Part shown: one piece after another, positions 24,990-33,906 of the stretch
How positions within the stretch are numbered: the stretch's first letter is position 1
Layout: every line of letters starts with the position of its first letter
Origin: Bradyrhizobium sp. B097
GTDB taxonomy: Bacteria; Pseudomonadota; Alphaproteobacteria; Rhizobiales; Xanthobacteraceae
Direction: 5' to 3'
DNA length: 64,000 nucleotides
Assembly: GCF_038957035.1 (NCBI RefSeq)
Contig: NZ_CP152412.1
Coordinates: 6,940,501-7,004,500, forward strand
The notes under the pieces: model-generated
The model's input: only the letters and a program-made list of their open reading frames with translations
The model's database searches: none
Told to the model about the DNA's origin: nothing
Translations under genes and position numbers: made by a program

Positions 24990-26690
24990 ATGCGATCTAG
25001 AGTTCTTTTTTGGGGCGCCACAACAATTGCGCTCGTCGCAAGCGATGCAGCCAAGGCAGCGGACCTTGAGCCAGAAGTAAGACTGCCACCGGCGGTGTGG
25101 AACTGGTCCGGAGGCTATATTGGCGGGCACGTCGGCGGCGGGTACGGCCGAACCTCCTTCAGCAATCCCTACGGTCCATCAATCTATGGCGACGGCGTCG
25201 ATACCCCAGTAGCCTTTGCAGGTGGCCAGATCGGCTACAATTGGCAGAACAACAGCTGGGTGTTTGGCGTCGAACTGGATGCCAGCCGTGTTGTCTCCGA
25301 CGGCACAAACACCTGCCTCGCCGCCTCCGGCTTCATTGTGAGCGCAAACTGCAAGGCTGGCCCCAATTTCTTTGCCGCCGGGACCGGTCGCGTTGGTTAT
25401 GCGTTTGGCGCGCTCGGCCGCACGCTGGCCTATCTCAAGGCAGGCGTAGCTTGGCAAAACAATCGGGGCGACGTCGTCAGCAACTTTGAAGGCGGTTGGC
25501 CACAGGAGAAAACCCATTTCGACTATGGTCAGGTCGGCGGCATCATCGGGCTGGGCGTCGAGCAAGCGCTCACGCCTGCATGGTCGGTCAAAGTCGAGTA
25601 TGACTATCTGCATTTTGGCGGACCGAGTGTCGCGACCGCCTCGACAACGCAGTTTCCACCGCCTGCAATTCTGCCGGCGAACACAACCAGCCTGTCCAAC
25701 AACTATCATATCGCAAAGCTCGGTCTGAACTATCATTTTGGCGCCGAGGCGCAGGCCGCGCAATGGTCCGATGCGCCGCTGTACGCAAAGCCACCCGTCA
25801 GCGTGCCGCCCATTCCCTACGCGGCCGGTTGGTCATTCGAAGGCGGCTCGCGGCTATGGCTCAGCCGGGGACGGTTCCAATGGGACCACAGCGCGGCGAA
25901 GTATGGCCGGCCTCAAAACCCCAGCATGCTCATATCGAGACTCACTTATCACGGACTGGACGGACTTTCCGGGGAGTTATTCGGCCGTCTTGATAGCCCT
26001 TGGGGATTGTTCCTGAAGAGCAATATTGGCATCGGCCGCTTCGACAAAGGAAACGAGAACGATGAAGATTGGGGCCTCGAGTATGTCCTCCGGTACGTCA
26101 ACACGATATCAGGGCAAGCAAACGGAAGGTTCACGTATTACACGGCCGACGTCGGTTACGATTTCTTGCGCGGTACCGACTACAAGATCGGCGGATTTCT
26201 AGGCTGGACCTATTACGGCCAGAGCTCGGATTCGATCGGATGCGTGCAGATCGCCAACCCCTTCCATTCATGTCTTGCGCCAGGTGACACCAGGGTCATC
26301 GGGAGCGAGGATACTCAATGGAATGCGCCTCGGATCGGCCTGAGTGCAGAAACCATGCTGACCGAGCGTTGGCGCTTGAGCGCTGACGTCGCATACCTGC
26401 CTTGGACCGATTTCAAGGGCCGTGACTATCATCTCTTGCGCGACATGAGCACCTTTACTGAACAACGCGGCGATGGTGGCGGCGGAGTCCAGGTTGAAGG
26501 CGTGTTGTCCTACTTCATCACCGAAAACATCAGCGTCGGCGTCGGTGGCCGCTATTGGGCCATGTGGACCAAAAGGCAGGGCGACTCCCTGTGCAGCAGC
26601 AGCGGCTGCATCGGTCAGCCGCGCATGTTTGCGAAGTACAGCATGGAGCGCTGGGGTACATTCTTTCAGGCCTCCTATAAGTTCAATTGA
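24990..26690 (+). CDS. Two-domain outer-membrane barrel protein
   Basis: About 566 residues from ATG 24990, with a signal peptide (MRSRVLFWGATTIALVASDA to AKA); in-frame starts upstream would precede it with hydrophilic residues. The N-terminal half (to about residue 245) is an Omp31-type barrel: WNWSGGYIGGHVGGGYG, AGGQIGYNWQNNSWVFG, and a closing strand HIAKLGLNYHFG. After a linker with PPVSVPPIPYA, the second half is another barrel-like domain, starting WSFEGGSRLWLSRGRFQWD and ending in WGTFFQASYKFN with terminal asparagine after Phe. Its strand pattern recalls omptin-fold proteins, but protease residues were not identified. Two barrels in one chain is unusual; both would have to fold in the outer membrane. 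Confidence 0.72.
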   Translation: MRSRVLFWGATTIALVASDAAKAADLEPEVRLPPAVWNWSGGYIGGHVGGGYGRTSFSNPYGPSIYGDGVDTPVAFAGGQIGYNWQNNSWVFGVELDASRVVSDGTNTCLAASGFIVSANCKAGPNFFAAGTGRVGYAFGALGRTLAYLKAGVAWQNNRGDVVSNFEGGWPQEKTHFDYGQVGGIIGLGVEQALTPAWSVKVEYDYLHFGGPSVATASTTQFPPPAILPANTTSLSNNYHIAKLGLNYHFGAEAQAAQWSDAPLYAKPPVSVPPIPYAAGWSFEGGSRLWLSRGRFQWDHSAAKYGRPQNPSMLISRLTYHGLDGLSGELFGRLDSPWGLFLKSNIGIGRFDKGNENDEDWGLEYVLRYVNTISGQANGRFTYYTADVGYDFLRGTDYKIGGFLGWTYYGQSSDSIGCVQIANPFHSCLAPGDTRVIGSEDTQWNAPRIGLSAETMLTERWRLSADVAYLPWTDFKGRDYHLLRDMSTFTEQRGDGGGGVQVEGVLSYFITENISVGVGGRYWAMWTKRQGDSLCSSSGCIGQPRMFAKYSMERWGTFFQASYKFN

Positions 26691-27318
26691 AAGGGCCCCG
26701 CCACAGCCAAGCTCCAGACTCTTCGACGGCATCCTGAAGCCAGCTGGTGACAATCAACGTCGGCGCCAACATTGGCGCCGACACCGCTGTTATGGCGCGG
26801 GTCGGCCCGCATGAGTGAAAGCCGGCTCTTGATCAACAGCATGGACAAGGCGAGCGGAACTCCAGTGCTCGGACCAAAGCTCATCCCGATGGCACAGAAT
26901 GCTGGTCGATCTGTTGACCCAGGACGAAATTCACATCAGCAAGCATTGACCCGCTGCGATTGCGCAGTTGCCGCTGGTTGGACACATCCGCGATAAGCGC
27001 GATCAGCGGATCACCCGTCTCGATATCTGGGCGCACCTTGGCCACGAGCGCATGAGCGTTGCTTTGGAAATCAGCCGCAGCCGCAAAACCATTCTGCGCC
27101 GTGAGCTGCTGGTGGAGCGGCCATCAACTTTCTCATCAAGCGTGCGAACATCATTGGTTTGCACCGAAGCTGTCCGCGAGAACGCCGAAACGGCATCCGT
27201 CGCCCGCAGAAACATCCGCTCCTGCGATCAAGAACGAGAACTCCGCCGCATGTGGCGAACCTCATCGCGTGTTGACGGCAGCGTCAGATCGTAAAGGAAC
27301 TAGGCATCGGTTGGGCCG
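26691..27318. other. Stretch without a recognised gene
   Basis: No intact coding region. Plus-strand bases 26960 to 27110 read LVGHIRDKRDQRITRLDIWAH and HERMSVALEISRSR in one frame, which looks protein-like but belongs to no family I can name and is closed by shifts on both sides. Probably decayed mobile-element DNA. Confidence 0.3.
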
Positions 27319-27640
27319 GTGGGCCGAGACGCTTCCCAGGGAGCAGATGCTGCTGGGCCTCAAGGACATCCGCCAGGTCGCAGCCTGTATGGAACCCGGC
27401 CAGGACGAGACAGCTCCGGAAGGCCAGGCGCGGCGCGCGCGCAAGCGTCGGCAACCGTGGAGCAGCCGGCACGTCTGCCGGGGACCGAGGTTATGGTCGA
27501 CATCGATGACAAGAGCTGTCCGTGCTGCAGCGCGACCTGCACGGAATCGGCGAGGATCGGAGCGAGCGGTCGGAGCTGGCGCTCAATCCAGCGCTCAAGG
27601 TCGTCCGCGACATGGCGACATGGCGCGGCTGGTGCAAGCT
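27319..27640 (+). pseudogene. IS66 TnpC transposase, N-terminal remnant
   Basis: EQPARLPGTEVMVDIDDKSC followed by PCC matches the segment of IS66 TnpC that precedes its zinc-binding motif (LPRxEVVIDIEDKxCPCCGG); in the next frame LHGIGEDRSERSELALNPAL continues the match. Frameshifts and loss of the catalytic domain make it a relic. From 27640 to 28000 nothing further is recognised. Confidence 0.65.
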
Positions 27641-28001
27641 CTAACCAGAACGAGCCGACGCCGATTGGGAAGTCCGAGCACGACGACAAGAACGGGCGCG
27701 ACAATGCGCAGGCCCTGTTGATAATCCGCTTGCGGTTCCCCTTAACAGGGCTTACGGCCCTCAGCTCAGCGACGGGAGCATTCAGTCGCCTGCACCACCG
27801 GCATTGCGAGATCGCCGCATTGGAGATTGTATGCAGCGCCACGTCGGTGAGAGTGCCGTATCTCCACAGGCGCAGCGAATTTTTTTAGCCGCTACTGCGA
27901 AGAATTTTCGCTCCGGATCATGGCGGCAATTCTCTATCTTCAGCCCTGCATGACTGACCGCGCGTTCGCCGGTTACTCGTGCCTAATGGAAGGAGACCGC
28001 G

Positions 28002-28070
28002 ATGAGAAAGAAGATTGCTGAGATCAGGACGACCATCCGCACGACCACTCCGTACAAAGGTACGGTCTAG
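28002..28070 (+). CDS. 22-residue peptide gene
   Basis: ATG at 28002 is preceded by AAGGAGA at ideal distance and the frame stops with TAG at 28068. The product starts MRKKIAEIRTTIR, followed by TTTPYKGTV: a basic N-terminal helix and a short tail rich in threonine. A strong hairpin follows 60 bases later and then a cluster with a large TPR protein and an MFS transporter. Such an order (tiny gene, attenuator, large genes, exporter) is known for ribosomal peptide antibiotics of the microcin C type and other modified peptides. No known precursor family is recognised; a regulatory leader peptide is the alternative. Confidence 0.55.
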   Translation: MRKKIAEIRTTIRTTTPYKGTV

Positions 28071-28129
28071 GCTCGTCGGCGGCACGCCTTGAACAAACCT
28101 GCTTTGAGACAGGCACAGCGATGAGCATC

Positions 28130-28155
28130 GGAGGGGGGTCCTTCGACCACCCTCC
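28130..28155 (+). terminator. Hairpin between peptide gene and TPR gene
   Basis: GGAGGGGGGTC and GACCACCCTCC pair over 10 of 11 positions around the loop CTTC, followed by TTTGT. It lies after the 22-residue peptide gene and ends 14 bases before the ribosome-binding site of the TPR gene, so it should act as a terminator/attenuator making the peptide mRNA more abundant than the downstream genes. Confidence 0.65.
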
Positions 28156-28179
28156 TTTGTGATGTCTTCAGGAGATACA

Positions 28180-30417
28180 ATGGTTGATTTGATCCAGCTG
28201 CGCATTGCGCCGGCCATCTCGACATCCGTCGATGTCAGCCCAATCACGATCTTGAAGACGGAACCCGGTATGGCGCCGGTGCCGACGATCAAATCAGCAC
28301 TTAAGAGGTCCGCTCCACTCGTATCAATCGCAGATGGTGACTGGCGCACCGGCGGGTATCTCGCGGGGCTGCAAGATGTCATCGACGCCGAATTGAGATG
28401 GGCTACTGACCACAGGCCACAATTGGTCGAAGCGGCACAGCAATCCTTAAAGCGGCTGTTTCCTCTCCTGGTCAGCGACGCCTTTACCGTCCCGAAGGAT
28501 CTGACCAACACCTCGAGCAAAGAGGAGCGCACACGGTTTTATCATCACGAATATCAAAACAAGCTGCTGGTTGGATTAGCGGAATTTCTGATCGAATGTG
28601 CCCGAGAACGCAACGAAAGCCGGGTCGTCGTGATCGATCGGGCTTCCGCCCTGTCCAATTCGACCAAGAATCTGATCAAGCTTCTCGTCAGGCTGCAAGA
28701 CGGCACGAGCCTGTTTCGATTTGTCCTCATCGATTATGAGCAGCACCTTTATTTTCCCGATGCCAACGAACTGCATTTCGGCAGATATAGTCACGAGGAG
28801 ATAGCGCCGATCCTCAGTCAGGATCTCGCTCCGGAGAGGCAGCGACAGATCTATGAGGCGAGTGGCGGCAATCCGCTGATCGCGGAGGCATTGAGCAAAT
28901 GCGAGGCGGCGGGATTGCCGGTCATTTTCTATCTCGACCCAATAGCGATTGTGGACCTCTATTTAGCGAGCCTCACCGGCGGTGAACGGCGCGGCCTCCT
29001 TGAATCATATATCGATTCCAATTGCACGACCCCGGATCTGATCGCGCAGCGCAACTACGCGGTTTTCGAGCAGGCGACTGCAGATCATCTGCACGAGCAG
29101 TTACATCGCAGCTGCATGGATCGCTATCTCGCCGGCGAGGCACCGCTCGTCATGCTTCATGCGCTCTCTGTCCGGGACAAATGCAAGCGTCTGGAACTGC
29201 TCGCAGAGCCGAGTGAGATCCTGCAGAGCATCGGCCTGTATGATCTATGGTTTAGCTATTTCGGCGAGATTTTTGCTGATCCGGCGCTCCGCGCTTATGG
29301 ATCGGGAGATGCTCCGGTGAACGCGGCATTCATCAGCGCGGCATTTGTGCTGTATTCGCTTGGATGTGGCCGGGTTTCGGTTCCCTATCTCGATGAATTC
29401 TACAAGACATTCCCCAAGAGCCAATACACCCCGACCGTTCTCTATGCCCAATCGATGACTTACGGACGCTATCAGCAGCCGGTCAACCTGGCCGTGGCCG
29501 AAGAGTACGCTGTACGTAACCTCCAGACCATTGAACGCGATTTCAACGATCACGAGAAGTATCATTACATCAAGGTCTTTGCAGAGAACGCTTATGCTTA
29601 CATCAAGGCCAAACAGGAAAAGTACGATGAAGCCCTCACCCTTTGCGCAGAAGGGTATGGGAAGATGCTGGAGATCTATGGCGAGAAGCGTTTCAAGCTT
29701 CACCAATCGATCCTCATCTACAATACGAGCCAAGTCTATGAACTCGTCCACGATCTGGATCGCGCCGAAAGGCAATTGCGTGAGGCCATCGCTTACGATC
29801 CCTATTATGGCGAATATCAGAACGACCTGGGGAATTTGCTTTCAAAAGTACCCGGCCGTGAAGCTGACGCTCTGGAGGCATATGCCCGCGCAGTTGAGCT
29901 ATGCCCGCCCTATTACGAAGCCCATCTCAACAGGGCAGCGCTGCGCGCCAGGATGGGGGACGCGGCTGGCGCTCTGAGTGATCTCGACAGGGCCCTTACC
30001 ATCAAGCCGAACGAATGGCGAGCCTATTTCGAGAGGGGCAACATCCTGATGAGACAAAACAAGGCGCACGCCGCTCTGCAATCCTATCTCTCGGCCTCCG
30101 AGATCAATTTCAGGAACGCCGATTTGCAAAGCAATCTCGCCCTCGCTTATTCCGAACTTGGCAAGGGTAGCGAGAGCATTACGCACTATCTTCGAGCCCT
30201 TGAAATCAATCCGCGGCACGCGCTCACGCACAACAATCTGGCGATCGAGTATTTCAATGAGGGTTGGCTAGATCTGTCGCTTAACCACGCCACGGTTGCC
30301 GCAGAGATCGGCGGGGACCCGGACTATGTCTCTACCCGCGAACATATCCAGACGAGGATGCAAGCTGATCTTGATTCTCGGCGCGGGAGAACGGCTACGT
30401 CTTCACCGCACCCCTGA
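28180..30417 (+). CDS. TPR protein with degenerate NTPase-like N-domain
   Basis: About 745 residues from ATG 28180, which has CAGGAGA five bases before it; a GTG/ATG pair at 28159 and 28162 overlaps the hairpin and is less likely. Residues 1 to 300 contain RVVVIDRASALSNSTKNLIK, a Walker-B/sensor-like strand followed by SGGNPLIAEALS, resembling AAA/STAND ATPases, but no Walker A loop is visible. From about residue 430 there are helical repeats, becoming clear TPRs near the C-terminus (AYDPYYGEYQNDLGNLL, AVELCPPYYEAHLNRAALRA, ALTIKPNEWRAYFERGNILM, ALEINPRHALTHNNLAIEYF). TPRs bind peptides or proteins, so recognition of the 22-residue peptide or of a partner enzyme is a reasonable inference. No enzymatic function can be assigned. 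Confidence 0.8.
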   Translation: MVDLIQLRIAPAISTSVDVSPITILKTEPGMAPVPTIKSALKRSAPLVSIADGDWRTGGYLAGLQDVIDAELRWATDHRPQLVEAAQQSLKRLFPLLVSDAFTVPKDLTNTSSKEERTRFYHHEYQNKLLVGLAEFLIECARERNESRVVVIDRASALSNSTKNLIKLLVRLQDGTSLFRFVLIDYEQHLYFPDANELHFGRYSHEEIAPILSQDLAPERQRQIYEASGGNPLIAEALSKCEAAGLPVIFYLDPIAIVDLYLASLTGGERRGLLESYIDSNCTTPDLIAQRNYAVFEQATADHLHEQLHRSCMDRYLAGEAPLVMLHALSVRDKCKRLELLAEPSEILQSIGLYDLWFSYFGEIFADPALRAYGSGDAPVNAAFISAAFVLYSLGCGRVSVPYLDEFYKTFPKSQYTPTVLYAQSMTYGRYQQPVNLAVAEEYAVRNLQTIERDFNDHEKYHYIKVFAENAYAYIKAKQEKYDEALTLCAEGYGKMLEIYGEKRFKLHQSILIYNTSQVYELVHDLDRAERQLREAIAYDPYYGEYQNDLGNLLSKVPGREADALEAYARAVELCPPYYEAHLNRAALRARMGDAAGALSDLDRALTIKPNEWRAYFERGNILMRQNKAHAALQSYLSASEINFRNADLQSNLALAYSELGKGSESITHYLRALEINPRHALTHNNLAIEYFNEGWLDLSLNHATVAAEIGGDPDYVSTREHIQTRMQADLDSRRGRTATSSPHP

Positions 30418-30423
30418 GGCAAG

Positions 30424-31110
30424 TTGCGGGCCGAACGGTGGTGGCTTGTTACTCCCGGTCAGCGATCATGCAATACGGTATGCCAGAGAATGAGACCCGC
30501 AACGTCGAATTTCATTGAAGATGTCTGGCTGATTCCGTCTGCGGCGCTGAAGTCCTGCAGTTCCGTTTGCGATCAGACTGACGACATTGGGGTTCGTGCC
30601 AGCCTATGCCACGGCTTCTCCGGATCGGTCGCCCGCCAAGCAGATGTTGATATCGGGTGCCTCGAGAAGTCGTTTGCTAGCGAGGACGTCGATTGCCCCC
30701 CGAGCAGCGCCGCAATTCCCCCACTGCCGATCGATGTGCGTATCCCGGATGAGCGTTGCTACGATGACGTGATCGACAGCACAATCTGGCGCCAGCTGAG
30801 CGGGTCAACAGTCGTAAGCGGCGCATCGGTTGGCAGGCTGGCCGGAGCTGGTGCTGTTCTGCCAGGTAGCACCACAACGATTTCCGCGATCGAACAGGCG
30901 AGCTACTTCCGCCCTGATCCCCCTCTTTCCGAACCCCGGCCAGCCGAAGCATCTCAATCTCGTCAGCGGCCTGGAGGGGCCGTGACGCCCGGGGCCTCAT
31001 CGGACCGATATCGCAGGACATGGCACGACTGCATTGTCTCGCCCGCGCCCCCGACCGCAATCATACTCTTTCAGCTCAATGGCGCTTCCGTTGGGATAGG
31101 CTGGCAATGA
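30424..31110 (+). CDS. Unknown protein coupled to the MFS gene
   Basis: A 228-codon frame (alternative start ATG 30491, giving about 206 residues) fills the space between the TPR gene and the transporter. Its TGA overlaps the MFS ATG (ATGA at 31107 to 31110), and it starts seven bases after the TPR stop, both arguing for a real operon gene. Composition is odd: many Ser, Pro and Cys, with CLEKSFASEDVDCPPSSAAI and the C-terminal FQLNGASVGIGWQ. No domain, signal peptide or catalytic motif is recognised, and the middle part could have suffered a frameshift. It is left without a function. Confidence 0.45.
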   Translation: MRAERWWLVTPGQRSCNTVCQRMRPATSNFIEDVWLIPSAALKSCSSVCDQTDDIGVRASLCHGFSGSVARQADVDIGCLEKSFASEDVDCPPSSAAIPPLPIDVRIPDERCYDDVIDSTIWRQLSGSTVVSGASVGRLAGAGAVLPGSTTTISAIEQASYFRPDPPLSEPRPAEASQSRQRPGGAVTPGASSDRYRRTWHDCIVSPAPPTAIILFQLNGASVGIGWQ

Positions 31111-32285
31111 GCATCCCGACCATACGGCGGCTCGTATACCTGTCGCATCTCATCGTTCAGATCGGTGGTTGGGCGTTCAGAATTGGCATCCTCATTGGCC
31201 TGCTTCAATCCAGTATGAGCGCTGCCGGCGTTGGCGTTGCGGTCATTTTTGTCCCTATCATGCTCGGCAGCCTCTTCCTGTCCCCCCTGGTCGACAGAAG
31301 CGACCCGCTAAACGCCATGATGATCGTCAATGGCATTCGAATTTGCGCGCTCCTTGCCATGTCTTCGACTACGGAGATTGACTCCGTTTCGTCCTACGCC
31401 TCCATCGCCGTGCTGAGTTTGGTTCAGCCCGTCTACTTGTCGGCCGAAGTCTCCTTCTTCCGGCGCATTTTATCAGAAGACAGTATGATCGCGGCGTTAC
31501 GCAACATTGCCAATATCGACTGGCTCACATACCTATTGGGCGTGTTCGCAGGGACTATGCTGGTCGGTCAACTGCGCCTGTCTGGGGTTCTGGCGCTCAA
31601 TATATCGGCGGTATTGCTTTCACTGATGGTGCTCTTTGCCATCAAGCAATATTCAATGAAGCTCCGATCTACGCCCGGACCGCCTTCCTCCGGAACGATC
31701 TTCGACTTGAAGCCGCTCTATCCCGCCTTCTTTGCGGTCTTTCTTCTTAATCTGGGTGCGGGCATCATCAACGTCTATCCTGCAATCCGTGCCACGACGG
31801 GTGGGGAGCTTGATAGAGGCAGTCTTTTGATCATCGTCTTGAGCAATGGCGCTTTCGCGCTCCTGGGAGCGCTGTCGGTTAAGCCTATCTTCGATCGGCT
31901 GGGCGCCCTGCCAACAATAGCCGGCGCGGCAGCGCTGCTTGCGGCATGCCTGGTAGCCATGTCACTCGATGCTGGCCTGCCTCTGGTGGTCGCCTCCAGC
32001 AGTGCGATGCTGGGGTTGGGTCAGATATTTGCGGCTGCCGCTCACACGCACATGGTTTCGTCAGTTGCGCCGGATCGGGCCGGCCGCCTTTCGGGCCTGT
32101 TTCAATGCTGCACTTACAGCGGCGTCGGAGGCAACGGCCTGCTTTTCTCTGTTCTGGGTGATGAGCTCTCTTTCGGGCTGATTGTGCTGATGTGTGCGGG
32201 TAGTGCATTTCTCGCTTCTGGCGTCGCCACCTTCGCCGTCGTGCGATCCACACATGTCAAAGTGTTACCTCCGATCGAGCGATAA
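31107..32285 (+). CDS. MFS transporter
   Basis: 392 residues from ATG 31107 (AGG site nine bases before it; overlaps the preceding stop). Ten to twelve hydrophobic helices are visible, with the MFS-like loop SPLVDRSDPLNAMM between helices 2 and 3 and the matching loop KPIFDRLGALPTIAG in the second half (GxxxDRxG pattern), so the two six-helix halves are complete. Most similar in style to drug or siderophore exporters. In this cluster it probably exports the product made from, or with, the 22-residue peptide; immunity by export is another option. Confidence 0.85.
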   Translation: MSIPTIRRLVYLSHLIVQIGGWAFRIGILIGLLQSSMSAAGVGVAVIFVPIMLGSLFLSPLVDRSDPLNAMMIVNGIRICALLAMSSTTEIDSVSSYASIAVLSLVQPVYLSAEVSFFRRILSEDSMIAALRNIANIDWLTYLLGVFAGTMLVGQLRLSGVLALNISAVLLSLMVLFAIKQYSMKLRSTPGPPSSGTIFDLKPLYPAFFAVFLLNLGAGIINVYPAIRATTGGELDRGSLLIIVLSNGAFALLGALSVKPIFDRLGALPTIAGAAALLAACLVAMSLDAGLPLVVASSSAMLGLGQIFAAAAHTHMVSSVAPDRAGRLSGLFQCCTYSGVGGNGLLFSVLGDELSFGLIVLMCAGSAFLASGVATFAVVRSTHVKVLPPIER

Positions 32286-32302
32286 ATCCCAGAACCAATC
32301 TC

Positions 32303-32650
32303 ATGCCGCGGGATCAGCTATTTCTGCTACGACAGCCCTTCGAAGATCCGGCATTCCCCGGTAAGGAGTTCTATTGCTGGCACTGTGCCCTGATCGAGGG
32401 GGTGCTATCTGCGTCCCCAAGCCGGGGCGCCAACCTCGAAGTTCGCCGGCTGGCTTGGGCGCGGCCAAGAACCGAGCTTATCGAGAGGCTCGACGTCGAT
32501 CATCAGTCGCTGCCCGTTCTCATTCTCGGAATAGTAAGCTCTGCGCCGCAAGCCGCAAGGTTGCTGAAGGGGCGCGCCTATGTCGACGATGCGTTCACGA
32601 TCCTTCAGCTTCTGGTTTCGCTCCACGGATTTCCAGCCCCCCATCCGTAA
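32303..32650 (+). CDS. DUF3088-family protein
   Basis: 115 residues: MPRDQLFLLRQPFEDPAFPG then EFYCWHCALIEGVL, RRLAWARPRTELIE and QSLPVLIL, ending VSLHGFPAPHP. This matches the DUF3088 family, small thioredoxin-like-sized proteins with a conserved CWHC motif (Cys-x-x-Cys), suggesting a redox or metal role. It starts 18 bases after the MFS stop, so it is probably the last gene of the peptide/TPR cluster. Function unknown in the literature I know. Confidence 0.8.
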   Translation: MPRDQLFLLRQPFEDPAFPGKEFYCWHCALIEGVLSASPSRGANLEVRRLAWARPRTELIERLDVDHQSLPVLILGIVSSAPQAARLLKGRAYVDDAFTILQLLVSLHGFPAPHP

Positions 32651-33027
32651 GGATCTAATCGGTGAAAGCTGCTCGGAGTCAACATGTGGAGGCAACATGC
32701 CGTGACCAGCCACCGAAGAGCTAATTACGAAAAAACGGCTATGCCCTGAAACGCCAGCTCAGTCACTCGGGGAATTCGATTGTGCCCGCGCCATGACTCA
32801 AGCTCGATATCTCCTGACATTCATTCGCATCACATTCACAAGCAACGGTCGCATTGGTCCTTGCCGCGCCAGAAACGTGACCCGCCGGTCGGCATTGGTG
32901 GGCGAGTTGCACACCGTCATACGGAAGCATGCGCGGACGGCATCATACCGAATGCAGCGGCGGCCACACTCTCAATAGAATGCGCTTTTCAACCTCTCGA
33001 GTTGCACCTCGTCAGAGGCAGTCCCGG
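32651..33027. other. Stretch without a recognised gene
   Basis: 377 bases between the convergent DUF3088 and LysR genes. No conserved frame and no clear terminator hairpin were found. Confidence 0.5.
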
Positions 33028-33906
33028 CTATGCTCGGCCGAGTATTTCTGCCATTGCCCAGCGCCGAAACTCCTTAACCGCGACGATAGTTTGTGCATGC
33101 TCGCTGACCAACATGTAGATTGAGCGATTGACGGGCGTGAAGCCGAACGGAGCCACAAGTTCTCCCTTCTCAAGGTTGCTTCTGACCAGCACCTCCGGCG
33201 ATATTGCCGCTCCAAGTCCGCCTTTCGCCGCCTCGATAGCTAACGAAAACGAATCAAATACAATATCACGCGATCCACGCAAGCATATCGCAGTGGCCTT
33301 TGCCCACTCGTTCCAGGCGTCCAACTTGAGCGATTCATGCAGTAGAGGAATTGACAAAATGTCTACTGAGCCTTTCATTGCGTCGAGTGCAGCCGGCGCG
33401 CATACGGGTCCAATCATCTCGTTCGATACGTGTACCTCATCGACGGGCAGCGGCTGCTTCAAGACACCGCAAACAAACAATACGTCCAGCGCACCAACAG
33501 CCACCGAGTTTAGATCCGCATCTGTTTTGAAAACGAACTCGATATCGGAATGCGCCTGCCGGAACCCGCCAATCCGAGGCAACAGACTGTGCGACAAGAA
33601 TGTAGCTGAGCACCCCACCACAACAGATCTTCCTGCATCACACCTCCGCAGTTCGTAACACCCTTTCTCAAGCATCGTGAATGCGCTCTCACACCTGCGC
33701 TTCAGCTGGTCGCCATCGGACGTAAGCCGCACTCCTGCACTGTGACGGACGAACAATCTCTTCCCGAACCAATCCTCGAGTGTGCGCATCTGGTAGCTTA
33801 CCGCACCCGTGGTCATGTTCAGGCCATCGGCGGCCTTTGAGAAGCTTGGGAACTCGCTCACCGCCTCGAAGAGGTGAAGGCTTTTTAGAATCGGCAACTT
33901 GCGCAT
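33028..33906 (-). CDS. LysR-family regulator (GcvA-like)
   Basis: 292 residues. N-terminal winged helix: LKSLHLFEAVSEFPSFSKAA followed by GLNMTTGAVSYQMRTLEDWF and RLFVRHSAGVRLT, a full LysR DNA-binding domain. The rest is the periplasmic-binding-protein-like effector domain (GCSATFLSHSLLPRIGGFRQ). The pattern is closest to the GcvA/AmpR-like subgroup. There is no divergent target next to it: the neighbouring genes converge (DUF3088) or are absent (33907 onwards), so its regulon cannot be read from context. Confidence 0.9.
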   Translation of the reverse strand: MRKLPILKSLHLFEAVSEFPSFSKAADGLNMTTGAVSYQMRTLEDWFGKRLFVRHSAGVRLTSDGDQLKRRCESAFTMLEKGCYELRRCDAGRSVVVGCSATFLSHSLLPRIGGFRQAHSDIEFVFKTDADLNSVAVGALDVLFVCGVLKQPLPVDEVHVSNEMIGPVCAPAALDAMKGSVDILSIPLLHESLKLDAWNEWAKATAICLRGSRDIVFDSFSLAIEAAKGGLGAAISPEVLVRSNLEKGELVAPFGFTPVNRSIYMLVSEHAQTIVAVKEFRRWAMAEILGRA

